A stretch of 64,000 nucleotides of DNA from Rebecca billardiae RCC1528 (GCA_965240325.2 OZ251224.1:868001-932000); one strand, 5' to 3'. Numbered from the stretch's first letter, positions 43,064 to 53,570 are shown. The notes: generated by a model from the letters alone, not told the origin. Made by a program: numbers and translations.

Positions 43064-44779
43064 CTAGCTCGGCGGCGCGTAGTGCACGTCACCGGCTCGC
43101 ACGAGTCCTGCCGCCGCCGCAGCTGGGCGCCCAATCTGCAGCGCGCAGAAGAAGTAGAGCGGCAGGAAGAGGTTGTCGATCTGGTCGGTCACCGCCTCCA
43201 GCACGCACGTCGCGAGCGTTGCCACGAGGACGCGCTGCCACTCCCGCGCCTGCTCAGCGGCGGACGCCAGCGCCGCCTGCGGCGCGAGCGACAGTGCGCC
43301 TGCGTACAGCCCGATCGCGCCCACCATCACGGCGATCACGGCCGCAAGCGTGCCCTCGACTGTCTTGGACGTGCCGCGCCAGCACGTGCGGCCGACGCGC
43401 GTGCCCACGTACGACGCGACGCTATCGCCCACGCCGAGCGCGAGCACGCCCGCGAGCGGGGGCAGCACCTCGTGCGGCAGCCGCAGGTCCCACGCGTCGG
43501 CGCCCGGCGTGGCCAGCAGCGGCAGCGCGCAGCCCAGCAGCAGGTAGATGTGCGTGGTGATGAGCGGGCCTGCGTCCCGGCTGTCGGTGTACAGCCGGAG
43601 GTACGCGCTCAGGGGCTCGGCGAGCGGCGGCGCGCCGGACATGCGGATGTACTCGAGCGCGAGGAAGAGCGCGATCGCGATCGCGAAGCTCAGCCGCATC
43701 AGCTTCGGGTCGATGAGGATGCCCGGCACGAAGAGCAGCGTCGCGAGCGCGTGGTAGAGCTTGCGCACGACGATGAGCGGCAGCCGGGCGCGCACCACCG
43801 AGATGCAGCACGTGCCCACCGCGGTGACGAGGAGCCAGTACAGCAGCAGCGCGGCGCGCGCGCGCGAGCTGGCGATGAAGCCACACAGCCACGCCAGCGG
43901 CTCGCCGCCGGCCGCCGCGCGCAGCAGCGGGTAGAGCACGCACACGACAAAGGCGGCTGCGTTCGCGTACACGCGCGTCGGTCGGCGGCCGCCGCCGGCA
44001 CGCAGGGCGAGCGCGCGCGAGGCGGCGAGCCAGCCTCCGAGCAGCACGGCGCACAGCAGGCCGACCTCCGCGACGGCTGACGTCTCGTCGCGCGCGACGC
44101 ATAGCCCCATGTCCGCGCCAAGCCGGGCCGTCGAGCCGCGGCCCGTCGTGTCGCACAGCAGCAGCAGCCCCACGTCTGTGCTCAGCAGGCCGAGGCCGAG
44201 AGAGAGCGCGCACGCCTCGCCGAGCGAGAAGCAGCGCGGCAGGTGCGCGAGCAGCATGCGCACGCACGGCTCCACCAGGGCTGCCGGGATCAGGTAGAGC
44301 CACAGCGGCGCCGACGGCAGCATCGCTCGGAAGGACGCCGACACGAGCCCAACGTTCAGCGCGATCCGCCGGGCATCTGCCGGGCGCGCGAGCCAGCCCA
44401 TGCCCGCAGAGACGAGGATCACCGCGGCGGCGGCCAGTGCCGCGTGCAGGTGCGCACGTAGTAGGCCGAGCTCCGCCGCCTGCGCCGGCAGCTGCAGCTG
44501 CAGATGCGCCGCTGCCAGCGTGCACGGCACGGTGAGCACGCCCAGCGCGAGCCCCGAGGTCCTGCTCTGCCGGAAGACAAACGCCGGGTTGCAGACCGAT
44601 GAGCACTCGCTGAGCACCACGCTCGCCAAGGCTTCGGCGATCAGCACACCGCCCGGCACGGCGGCCTCGTGCGGCCAACGTTGAAGCAGGGCCAGCGACA
44701 GCAACGTGGCGGAGACGAGGATCAACGCGTTCTCGTCGGCGACCGCCATCTTTGGGCGCAGCGTCTGGAGTCTGATCAC
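43064..44779 (-). CDS. DOLK: Dolichol kinase
   Basis: Intronless, 571 residues (M11 is an alternative start). Strongly hydrophobic, with many predicted helices. C-terminal motifs match DOLK/SEC59: VRKLYH (338-343) followed by PGILIDPKLMR, RDAGPLITTHIYLLLG (401-416), the CTP-binding GVGDSVAS (449-456), and W467 RGTSKTVEGT. The final helix carries TDQIDNLFLPLYF, as in the human enzyme. It phosphorylates dolichol with CTP in the ER membrane to make the lipid carrier for N-glycan, O-mannose and GPI-anchor synthesis. All catalytic motifs visible are intact. Confidence 0.95.
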   Translation of the reverse strand: MIRLQTLRPKMAVADENALILVSATLLSLALLQRWPHEAAVPGGVLIAEALASVVLSECSSVCNPAFVFRQSRTSGLALGVLTVPCTLAAAHLQLQLPAQAAELGLLRAHLHAALAAAAVILVSAGMGWLARPADARRIALNVGLVSASFRAMLPSAPLWLYLIPAALVEPCVRMLLAHLPRCFSLGEACALSLGLGLLSTDVGLLLLCDTTGRGSTARLGADMGLCVARDETSAVAEVGLLCAVLLGGWLAASRALALRAGGGRRPTRVYANAAAFVVCVLYPLLRAAAGGEPLAWLCGFIASSRARAALLLYWLLVTAVGTCCISVVRARLPLIVVRKLYHALATLLFVPGILIDPKLMRLSFAIAIALFLALEYIRMSGAPPLAEPLSAYLRLYTDSRDAGPLITTHIYLLLGCALPLLATPGADAWDLRLPHEVLPPLAGVLALGVGDSVASYVGTRVGRTCWRGTSKTVEGTLAAVIAVMVGAIGLYAGALSLAPQAALASAAEQAREWQRVLVATLATCVLEAVTDQIDNLFLPLYFFCALQIGRPAAAAAGLVRAGDVHYAPPS

Positions 44780-45043
44780 GTTGACGCTGCGCGAACTCCG
44801 CCTGGTCCGCTAGCCAGCCTCTGCCAACACCTGCTGCCTGAGGCTACACTGTGTACCGTATACACAGTGTATTACTGTATCACTGTACTGTACGTATTGT
44901 CATGTGCCAACACTGTGCACGTTATTCGACGACGTTTTCACTCCATCACTGTCATCAGAGTAGCTTATCCTAGAATCGGCGGCGCCGGTAACGTCAGCAG
45001 TCAACTGCTGCTCAAGAGTCATATACAAACGCGGTACCGGCTG
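44780..45043. other. Short spacer
   Basis: Region between the dolichol kinase start and the haloperoxidase stop, both on the minus strand. It contains the palindromic TGTGTACCGTATACACAGTG at 44849-44868. Likely promoter of dolichol kinase. Confidence 0.45.
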
Positions 45044-46920
45044 TCACAAGCCCACTAAGGCATCCACGCCGCTCGGCGTGATCTTGATGACAGAGCCATC
45101 AAACTTCTGCAGCGTCCAGCCCGCGAAGAGGCTGCCGCGTTCTGCCTCGCGATACGCCCGAGACCTGTCGAGCAGGTAGGTGATGGCGTACTCCTCGCCG
45201 GCGAGCAGCCCGCCATCGCCGTCGGCGCGGTAGTGCACGCCCGCCCAGTCGCGGCCGAGGGCGACGTTGGACGCGAGCTTGTTCAGCTCCCCGTTCACGG
45301 TCATCTGCGCGGCGTCCGGCGCTTCGTACGCCTCGAGCGTCTGGCCATCGAGCGAGTGCACCGCTTGACGACCCGTGTTGTTGCAAAGCCACGTGGTCTC
45401 GACCGCCCCGTGCTCGTCCTCGAACGTGCGAAGCATCGCCTTGAGCACGGTCACGCACGCGCCAGCGACAACGGCGTGACCCGCCGGCAGCGACGGATGC
45501 GTCGGCGAGCCCTCGGGGTAGAGGCCCGCGAGGAGTGCCGTGCGCGCCGTGCCGCCCGTGCGCGCCTCGTTGGCGTCGAGCACTGCCTCAATCAGGTCTG
45601 GCGCCCGCTCGAGGTTGGCCTTGAGCGCGCTGAGTCCGGGCACCTGCGCAGCAAGCTCTGGGTGCGTGCGCGTGAGCTCGTAGCGCTGCGCGTACACCTC
45701 GGGGCGGATGCGCATGCCGACGGCCCACTTCTGCCACCACGAGGTGTGCAGCGCGCCGAGGGCGACGTGCGCCACGGCCGCGAGCACGTCGACGCCGCCC
45801 GACGTCGTCCACGCGGTCGTCACGGCGTGCTCGACGAAGCCCTCGGTCCCGATGCCGGCCTGCGCTGCGCACTGCGCTGCCGCGTAGAAGAATTGGTACA
45901 GCGGGTCTCCGTGCACCATCGAGCCGAGCGTCCGCGCCGTCGCCGCGTACGACGGGCCGGAAGCGAGGAGCGTGGGCGGGCCCGGGTGCGCGCCGTTCTG
46001 CACCGCGACCCAGCCGGCGAGGTCGAGCATGCTCGTCGGGTCGGCCTCGTCTGCGTACGCCTGCCGCACGGCGAGCCCGCCGTACGCGTACGGCGTGTAC
46101 AGAAACTGCGAGATGTACGGACCGACCGTCTCGCCGGGGTGCGCGCCGCGGAAGAGCGTGGCGGCGGTGATGGCGCCGCCGGGCGCAGTCGGGGCCGTCG
46201 TCTTCGAAACGAAGCGGTTGAGCGCGTCGAGCACGCGCGCGGCCATCGGATCTGTCCCAAAGTGCGCAAACGGCACGTCACGGAGCAGCGACATGCCATA
46301 GACCTGCGGCGCGGCGCGGCGAGGCGCATGACGGGCAGGCGCGGCGCGGTGTTTACCAGCGCGGCCCGCGTGCTCTACGAGCGCGGCAGCTGGTGCGCCG
46401 CGCACACCTCAGCCATCTCGAAGGCGGACTCGGCCGATTCGATGGGGTACCAGATGGGAAAGGCCATCTCGGGCGGATCCGCGCCGACGGGGTTGCGGTT
46501 CCAAACGGTAGCCACGCCCTCGAGCTTGCGTTCGTGCCCCGGTGCAAGTTTGATGGCGTCAAGGTTGTCCGTGCACGGCGCGCTCACAAAGTGCAGCACA
46601 CGATCGACGTCCGCCTTGGCCGGGAAGCCTGTGGTGGGGTCGTGCGCGAGCGTCTTGGAGAAGACGTACGGGTAGTGGACAACGCCACTCGCGTTCGTGT
46701 ACGTGCGCAGGTCGTAGAGCTCGCCGAGGTCGCGCTTGCCATTGTCGAGGAGGAACTCGCGGATCGCGTGCTTGGCCATTGTTTGGGCCACATCCCCGGC
46801 GGCGGCGGCTACGCAACGGTCGCGCTCCTCCTGACGACCGGGATTTGGCATGAAGGACCCGAAGCCAAGGCTGAGGCCGAAGGTAGCTGCGAGGGCCAGC
46901 GCGGCGAGGGCCAACCTCAT
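45044..46920 (-). CDS. Secreted vanadium-dependent haloperoxidase (bromoperoxidase type)
   Basis: Two exons, 46920-46408 and 46303-45044, giving 590 residues; the 104-bp intron falls inside FEMAE-VYGMSLLRDVPF, a conserved stretch. The start chosen gives a signal peptide (MRLALAALALAATFGLSLG). Vanadate-site residues follow the family spacing: K363 and R371 (KWAVGMRIRPEVYA), H440 and H447 (PTHPSLPAGHA), and R522 and H528 (ALGRDWAGVHYR). The position of the usual Ser just before the Gly-His is Ala here. The enzyme oxidises bromide or iodide with hydrogen peroxide, making hypohalous species for halocarbon synthesis or peroxide disposal, probably outside the plasma membrane or in an organelle of the secretory route. 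Such enzymes are typical of marine algae and cyanobacteria. Confidence 0.92.
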
Positions 46921-48042
46921 GGTCGGGAGAGGCGCTTGGCGCGCGCCGCGCGGGATGCTCAGCCACTTCGGCGGGCGGGTACGCCGCTGCAACGCTTGCT
47001 CAGCAGCTCTCCAGTTCGAGGGATATTCGCGGCTCACAGCTCATCACTCCTCAGATCTACAACACGGCGCCGGACTGCGTAACGGATATGGAAGTACTGC
47101 TACTGGATACTGTACAGTTTGAGTACCTACTACTGTGAAAGTTACAGTGCGGTTACTCGCCGCGTAGGGTATTGCCGCCGGATCTCTTTACTGAGCGGGT
47201 AAGAGACGCACATGTACTCAGGCGATCGAGATTGACGCCAACTTTTACTGTTCATCACCACCCGCGTCCTTCGTCCGCCCGTGTCCTCCGTCCGCCTGGG
47301 CCACCTCGCGGCGCGCCAGCGCCCGTCGTCCCGTCCTCAAAACGTCGTCGTCCGAACTCTCCGACTGGGCGCTAAGGCGACAGCGCGCCGACAGTACAAT
47401 TAGCAGACCGCCCAGCATGTCGCATGAGCCGTCGGGGCCGTCGACAGCCGACCTCGCACGCGCGGCACAACCGTTCGGCGAGGCGTAGGTGTCCAGCACG
47501 CCGGGCGTGTACTTGGAGGCACCCGAGCCGCTCGGCTTAAGTAAGCACCACGCAACGTGCGCGCAACACATCGCGCCCAAGATCGACGCGCTCGTGGCGC
47601 GGCGTGTTTGAGCGGTCGAGCAGCTCAAAGCTCAGACCGTCGAGTTTGCTGCGCCTTCTATCTACGGCAAGACGACGCTGGCGTACAAATGGTGCTGGGC
47701 TGGAGGCGACTTGGGCTGCGTTGATCGGCGACGGTGCGCTCCTCCCGCCGAGGTACCAGATCGGCACGTAGTCGTCAGGTCCGACCTGAGCGCGCCGGCG
47801 CTCTCGTCAACAGAGCCGGTTCATCCCCCGCCCACGGACGCCTACTTTACTTGGCACCGCGTACTGCGCCGACGAATACTCAATCTCCACGGACCGTGCG
47901 CAGACGCTAGCTACTGCTGTGAACTACTGTACTCACAGCTCCGCCTTGGTCTGAGTCTTACCCTCTTACTCTTAGTTAGATCTGCTCCGACGATGCGCGG
48001 TTCAAAATTTGCTGGAGCATCATCGTGTGACCAGTCTCGCGC
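46921..48042. other. Intergenic region, no gene assigned
   Basis: Contains short open frames, the longest on the minus strand at 47245-47628 (127 codons), but no recognised family. The first part is the likely haloperoxidase promoter, with GTACTGCTACTG-type repeats near 47095-47140. Confidence 0.45.
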
Positions 48043-50373
48043 TCAGCTCGCACACACAGCGCGGCGCTCCTTGTGGGTCTCCACGAGCCGGGAGACCTTC
48101 CCCAGCGTCGTCCCGCTGCCGCCCTGCACCGCCTTGCGGCCTTTCGAGTCGATGGTGGTGCCCACACGCCCGCCCTCGGTAGCCCCGTCAGCGCGCAAGC
48201 CCAGCAGCCGAGCCGCGTCCGACGGAAAAGCATAGTGTGCGTGCATCCACGCGCGCGCCTCTGTGTGTGCGCCGGGCGCGCCCTCGGGCGCGAGCTTGCC
48301 CGCGTCCGCGTCGACAAAGTCGCCTCCCGGACGCAGCACGGAGGCAGCGTGTGGCGCAGCGAGCTCATGCGCGCGCTCGTACATCACTTGGGCCTCGTGC
48401 AGCGCGCTCGCTCGGCTGGGTGCGCGCGCGGTGGCCGGCTCGGCGCCGGCAGCCGGTGGCGATGTCGGCCTGCCCTGCTCGTGCCGCTCGGCGCACACCA
48501 CGCAGATCCACTTGAGGTGCGCGCTCGCGTCCCACGCGCGGTGGCGGTACGCGCCCGACTGCCACGCCGTCTCGTACAGCGGCAGCAGCTTCCACCCGTG
48601 CGTGGCGAGCTGCTCGACAGCGCTGATCACCAGCTCCACCTCCGCATCGCTCATCGACCAGCACAGGTTGACGCGGCACCAACCGGGCTTGGCCGCGTCG
48701 AGCCCGGTGCGCGACACGAGCGAGCGCAGCGCGTTGACCTCGTCGGGCGTGAGGCCCCACAGGCGGATGCCGTACGGCCCGGCGCAGGAGCAGCCCGAGC
48801 GTGCCTGGATGCCGTACAGGTCGTTGAGCAGCGCGCACACAAAGTGCGGGTGCAGCATGCGCCGGCTGCCGTGCAGCGCCGAGCTCGGCGTCGCGCCACG
48901 CGCGCGCTGCGAGGGGGTGAAGGCGTGCTTGAACATGCCTTCCGAGCCGGCATCCGCGCCCTCGACGGGCGGGTCGAAGGCGATGTTGAACGAGACGATC
49001 GGCAGCCGCCCCTTGCGGAAGTAGTCGCCGCGCTCCGCGCCCATCAGCAGGATGTTTGGGTGGCGGCGCCAGCGCTCGAGCGCGCGCGCGCACGAGCGGC
49101 TCGAGAGCTCCTGCGTCGCCTCGACGGTGACGAGCTTGCGCAGCTGAAACGTGACGCCCGTGCGGATCGCCTGCAGGATCGCAGGCGTGCCGCCGTCCTC
49201 GCGGGCCTCGATCGCCGACGCGAACGCGTGCTGCTCCGAGTCCACCCACGACACGGTGCCACCGCCCGGCTGCGACGGCACCGTGTTCTCGAGCAGCGAG
49301 CGGCGCGCGACGAGCACGCCGGACGCGCCGGGCCCGCCGATCAGCTTGTGCGGGGAAAGAAAGAGCGCGTCCAGCTCCGCGCCATTTGGCAGCCGCATGC
49401 TCATCTCGACGTACGGGCCGGCCGCCGCGTAGTCGGCGAAGATGAGTGCGCCGCCCTCGTGCGCTGCGCGCGCGATCTCGCCGAGGTTGGTCACAATGCC
49501 GGTGACGTTGGAGCCCGCGGAGACGGAGACGATGCGCATGCGCCTGTGCTTGTACTTTGCCAGCTCGCGCCGCAGGAAGCCCAGATCCAGCCGCCCCGTC
49601 GCCTCGAGCTCAGGGACCTCGACCACGTCCGCGATCGTCTCGCGCCACGAGAGGATGTTGGAGTGGTGCTCGAACGGGCCGACAAAGACGACGGGTCGCG
49701 CCTCCTCGGCGAGGTGGCGCTGGAGGTGGCGCAGCTGCTCGGGCAGGCGGATGCCAAGGCAGTCGATCAGCTTGTGCACGCACCCCGTCATACCCGTGCC
49801 CGCGAAGAGCACGGCGTACTCGTCAGGGTCAGCGCGCAGGTGCTCGTGCACGATCGCGCGCGCCTCCTCGCGGTAGTGGTTGGTCTGTCGGCCGGTGGCG
49901 GAGAGGTCGGAGTGCGTGTTGGCGTACAGCGGCCCCACTTCGTGCAGCATGAAGTCCTCGACCTGCTGCACCATCCGGCCGGACGCGGTGAAGTCTGCGT
50001 ACGTGAGCACGCGCGCGCCGAACGGTGTCTCGATGATGTGGTCGCGGCCAATGACCGAGTCGCGAACTTGCTCGATGAGCGCGGGTGCAGAGACGTGCTC
50101 AACCGGGGCGTCCAGGTCGTGCACGTTTGAGGCTTTGGAGTGAGGCTTGGGGGGCCAGAACGAGCGGAGGGTGAGCTTGGACATGCTTGGGCGGCGGACG
50201 TCGAGATATGCAGCGGGCGTCGGGCGAGCGCTGCTGACTTCGGCATCCATTCCGGGCGCGGATATTCCCCTGGACCGAGCTGGAGGTGCCAACGGGCGGG
50301 CGGCCGCCGCCGCCTTGCACACGCCACACGGGCCACGGCCGCAGTTCCTGCGCACCCCACCTTGCCCGGACAC
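48043..50373 (-). CDS. Class V aminotransferase-family protein (cysteine-desulfurase-like)
   Basis: Intronless. The longest reading is 776 residues; ATGs at 50250 and 50184 are also plausible because the family match begins at about residue 95. PLP-binding features in the longest numbering are GTGMTG (192-197), EHHSN (235-239), the Asp of IFADYAAAGP (D314) and the Schiff-base lysine K343 in SPHKLIGGPGASG. Later HPHFVCALLNDLYGIQARSG matches the small domain. The C-terminal 150 residues are an extra poorly conserved region. Class V enzymes include cysteine desulfurases, selenocysteine lyases and molybdenum-cofactor sulfurases; the CAGPYGIRL context keeps a cysteine near the active loop, but the specific substrate is not assignable. 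Confidence 0.82.
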   Translation of the reverse strand: MSGQGGVRRNCGRGPCGVCKAAAAARPLAPPARSRGISAPGMDAEVSSARPTPAAYLDVRRPSMSKLTLRSFWPPKPHSKASNVHDLDAPVEHVSAPALIEQVRDSVIGRDHIIETPFGARVLTYADFTASGRMVQQVEDFMLHEVGPLYANTHSDLSATGRQTNHYREEARAIVHEHLRADPDEYAVLFAGTGMTGCVHKLIDCLGIRLPEQLRHLQRHLAEEARPVVFVGPFEHHSNILSWRETIADVVEVPELEATGRLDLGFLRRELAKYKHRRMRIVSVSAGSNVTGIVTNLGEIARAAHEGGALIFADYAAAGPYVEMSMRLPNGAELDALFLSPHKLIGGPGASGVLVARRSLLENTVPSQPGGGTVSWVDSEQHAFASAIEAREDGGTPAILQAIRTGVTFQLRKLVTVEATQELSSRSCARALERWRRHPNILLMGAERGDYFRKGRLPIVSFNIAFDPPVEGADAGSEGMFKHAFTPSQRARGATPSSALHGSRRMLHPHFVCALLNDLYGIQARSGCSCAGPYGIRLWGLTPDEVNALRSLVSRTGLDAAKPGWCRVNLCWSMSDAEVELVISAVEQLATHGWKLLPLYETAWQSGAYRHRAWDASAHLKWICVVCAERHEQGRPTSPPAAGAEPATARAPSRASALHEAQVMYERAHELAAPHAASVLRPGGDFVDADAGKLAPEGAPGAHTEARAWMHAHYAFPSDAARLLGLRADGATEGGRVGTTIDSKGRKAVQGGSGTTLGKVSRLVETHKERRAVCAS

Positions 50374-51220
50374 AGTAGCTCAGTTACCGTACCGAGTAAT
50401 AAGAGTTACCGTGCCGCAGTGGGCACAATCACTCGATCCGCACATTGCTGTAGGCGTAGCTTACGATAGTTGCAGTGTACTAGTCTGAGAGCAGCTAGGC
50501 CTAGACGGTACAGGCAATCGCGGGCAATAAGGAGCTGTCACGTTAAGAAACTGGGGCTTGCTATCTGCGGATCTGGCCTAGAAACTGAGGCTAGCGATTG
50601 GCTGGTTCGCTATACGCATAGTCACACTAAGAAACCGAGACTACGTCGCGGCTCGGGTCCGAGGCGCGTGGGACGCGTGGCGCGCCGCGGCGCCGCCCGC
50701 GCGTGACTACTGTCATACTAGTCAACTTGGTCGTCTGCTTGCTAACTACGACCTGAGTAAGTCACTCATCAGTGCCAGTGGCGGAGTTATGCTGCATGAC
50801 CGTGTTAGATGACTACTGTACTGCTGATGAGCGCCGCGTCGGGATGCTAATAAGCAGGCTGCGCTGATGAGCGCGCTATACTACTGTCTACTCGTCTACC
50901 GATCCGCTACACATGCCTGAGTACTACTGACATGCTGCTCTTCCGGACGATTTGCTCCAAAAAGGCCCAAAAAATTTCTTCGGCCTCGCCGGCCGGGCCT
51001 AAAGACTCTAAGCGGGGGGCTCTGCCCCCCTGCGCCCCCCGCGCCTGCGCGGCGGGCGGACCTAAGAAACTGAGGCTCCGTAGGCGCTCGGGCTACCGAA
51101 CAGCTCAGAAACCGAGGCTTATTAGGCTAGCCGGCAGATCTCTGACTACTTCTTATTGCCCGCGATTGCCTGTACTCCGCCGCGCGGCACGGTACAGTAT
51201 ATATATATATACTCCGCGGA
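50374..51220. other. Intergenic region with dispersed AGAAACYGAGRCT motif
   Basis: No gene seen. The short motif AGAAACTGAGGCT or close variants occurs at about 50543, 50578, 50629, 51064 and 51107. A GC-rich palindromic run lies near 51013-51060 and an AT run at 51199-51212. Confidence 0.5.
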
Positions 51221-51551
51221 GAATAATACTCGCGGACCGGGCGCACTCACGGGACACGGCTCGGACCCGCGAGAGTCAAACTCTGCTCGCAACGTGAACC
51301 GGACTGCAGCAACGAGTGCCACCTGTAGGCACTACAGATCTGGCATGCAAGCGCCCACGGCCCACTCTGACTCTCACGCCCGAGGAGAATAATACTCGCG
51401 GACCGGGCGCACTCACGGGACACGGCTCGGACCCGCGAGAGTCAAACTCTGCTCGCAACGTGAACCGGACTGCAGCAACGAGTGCCACCTGTAGGCACTA
51501 CAGATCTGCGGCATGCAAGCGCCCACGGCCCACTCTGACTCTCACGCCCGA
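51221..51551. repeat. 166-bp tandem duplication, two copies
   Basis: The segment beginning GAATAATACTCGCGGACCGG at 51221 repeats at 51387. The copies are almost identical; the second has GATCTGCGGCATG against GATCTGGCATG. Both contain CACGCCCGA near the end, followed by unique sequence. Confidence 0.9.
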
Positions 51552-51877
51552 CTCCGGCCCGCACTGCCCGTGGCGGTGGTGCCTGGGCGGGCCGGGGCCC
51601 TGGCAAGGCCGCGACCTGGTTACCAGTGTCAGCTTGATCATCAATCATAATAGCTACGGTTGAGGCCTTCGGCCATTCGGCCAACCGCGTCGGGCCGACG
51701 CCTTGCGCGGCTAGACTCGGAACAGGGACAGCGTGCGAGTCTCGAATAAGGGCGAAGAGCTTGCAGCAGGATGCGGCATCGTGCACTGGAAGTGTTAGTG
51801 TGACTGCTGCGTCGAGCGCATGCCATGAACGCACAGTGACAGTGTGGTCGTGCGTGCTGCGCCGTGCATCGGAATCG
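51552..51877. other. Spacer downstream of the PhyH gene
   Basis: No gene recognised. Probably includes the 3' UTR of the minus-strand dioxygenase. Confidence 0.45.
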
Positions 51878-53449
51878 TCATGCAGCCATGATGTCGACGC
51901 CAGCAGCGGCGGCTGCGAAGCCGCCGGCGATGCTTGTGAGGTTGGCGAGGGCGGCCACGGCCCACGCGCGACGGCGCGTGGCACGCAAGCGGCCGCGCGC
52001 CCACTCGGCCTCGACCGCGATCACGAGCAGCTCGAGCGCGGCCCAGCGCAGCCGCGCGCCCAGGCCGGCCACGATCGGCATTGCGCTCCGCCATCGCGCC
52101 CACCAGTGCTCCGGCAGCGCATCCGCGAGCGCCTGCGTGGTGAACGTGAGCGAGAACGCGGCTGGGTGCGTGAGCACGCTCGGCACGAGCGCGTGCGCGC
52201 ACGCATCGGCGACGCCCCCGCCGCGCGCGCGCAGCAGCAGGAACGCCCACAGCGGCACCTCGAGCGCCTGCGTGAGCGCAAAGCAGCGCCACCACAGCCG
52301 CACCATGGGCGCGCTCTGCGCGGGCCGGAGCAGGTAGGCGCACATGGCCAGCGCGCGCGCCACGGCGCCCGTGAGCACAAGCCGCGCCTCCTCGGTCGGT
52401 GGCACCGCTGTCTCGCTCGCGCGCGCCGGCCCTGCCGGGCGCACGCGCGGGAAGCAGGGGGACGCGTCCAGCGCCCCCCCCGGCCGCGGCTGCCGCGCCG
52501 TTCGCCCCGCGCACGGCGGCTGCATGGGGAAGTCCCGCACCCAGCCTAGGAAGCCGCTGGGCTCGTACGTGCTGGACGGAGGGACGAAGCGCTCGGTGTA
52601 CGACCAGCGCAGGCGCAGCGGCGACGCCTCGTCCGCCGGCGACGTGGCGTGCCACACGTCGCGCGAGAAGAGCACCGCATCGCCCGCGCGCACACGGCCC
52701 AACCGCACAGCGGCCGCTTGCAGCCGGGCGGTGCACGTGCGCGCCAGCGCACCCGCCGAGTCGGTCGGGCGACCAGTCAGAGGGTCGGACGCGCACACCG
52801 CGTCGATCTCCGCCGATCTCGCCGCGAACAGGAGCGCGCCACCGTGCGCTTGCTCGGGGACATCGGACAGCGGAGTCCACACTGAGATGGCTTCGGATGC
52901 GCTCGGCGTGCGCACGTGCCGGTAGCTCGGCACGTCGCAGTGCCAGTCGGCTCCGGGCTGCCCAGCGCGCACGCCGTAGACGATGGAGTTGACCAAGATC
53001 AGCTCAGCCGCCGCACTCGCGTTCGCGCGCGGCCCGTTGTGCGTCAGCTGCAGCGCGAGCGCTGCACTCCGGCCCGCCATGGTCCAGTTGTGTGCCGCGG
53101 CAGACGCCAACGCGGCGCGGTTGAGCTGGTGGGCCACGCGCTCATCGACGAGCCGCGAGGTCGGCGGAGGGCTCTGCTCGATGGCATCGCGCAGCGCAAC
53201 CACGGCGTCGCGAGGAAAGACGCCCTGCAGGTGCAGGAAGCCATCGCGCTTGAATTGCTCGCGCGATGCGCGGGCCACTCGCGGCACGGCAGACGTCCGG
53301 AGCCGCTGCACGGTCGCGGCGGGCAGCGGTACAGCACTATGATGAAAGGCTGGGCGCAAGAGCGCAGCATTGAGCACGAAGCACGCCAACGCTGCGCTGT
53401 TCAGCCACAGAGCCGAGCGGTGCGTTCGCGCGCGAGGTCGTCCGGCCAT
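51878..53449 (-). CDS. Phytanoyl-CoA dioxygenase (PhyH)-family protein with C-terminal membrane helices
   Basis: Intronless, 523 residues from the ATG at 53449; the longer frame to 53638 would overlap the divergent neighbour. A hydrophobic N-terminal helix (SALWLNSAALACFVLNAALL) is followed by a PhyH domain: FKRDGFLHLQGVF, the iron-binding H170-x-D172 in DWHCDVPSY, ISVWTPL, AGDAVLF and the distal H267 in SRDVWHATSP. The last 170 residues carry about four hydrophobic helices, which is unusual because PhyH enzymes are normally soluble. Expected chemistry is Fe(II)/2-oxoglutarate hydroxylation or related oxidation, here at a membrane. Substrate unknown. Confidence 0.8.
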   Translation of the reverse strand: MAGRPRARTHRSALWLNSAALACFVLNAALLRPAFHHSAVPLPAATVQRLRTSAVPRVARASREQFKRDGFLHLQGVFPRDAVVALRDAIEQSPPPTSRLVDERVAHQLNRAALASAAAHNWTMAGRSAALALQLTHNGPRANASAAAELILVNSIVYGVRAGQPGADWHCDVPSYRHVRTPSASEAISVWTPLSDVPEQAHGGALLFAARSAEIDAVCASDPLTGRPTDSAGALARTCTARLQAAAVRLGRVRAGDAVLFSRDVWHATSPADEASPLRLRWSYTERFVPPSSTYEPSGFLGWVRDFPMQPPCAGRTARQPRPGGALDASPCFPRVRPAGPARASETAVPPTEEARLVLTGAVARALAMCAYLLRPAQSAPMVRLWWRCFALTQALEVPLWAFLLLRARGGGVADACAHALVPSVLTHPAAFSLTFTTQALADALPEHWWARWRSAMPIVAGLGARLRWAALELLVIAVEAEWARGRLRATRRRAWAVAALANLTSIAGGFAAAAAGVDIMAA

Positions 53450-53570
53450 GGCGCCGCCGGCACCGCCCGGGTGCGGACCCAGCTCTCCTCCGGAGGTCTG
53501 GAGAGTCCTGACTTGCCAAAAGCCGGGTCCAAAACCAAAGCCGGGTCCGGGTCGCCGCGATTCGAAAGGC
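53450..53570. promoter_or_regulatory. 121-bp divergent intergenic region
   Basis: Separates the PhyH (minus) and coiled-coil (plus) start codons. Contains the direct repeat AAGCCGGGTCC near 53520 and 53539. A shared bidirectional promoter is inferred. Confidence 0.45.

Noticed and set aside
47245-47767. Minus-strand open frames of 127 and 76 codons as genes
   Set aside because: No family resemblance, no supporting splice sites, and composition like neighbouring spacer.
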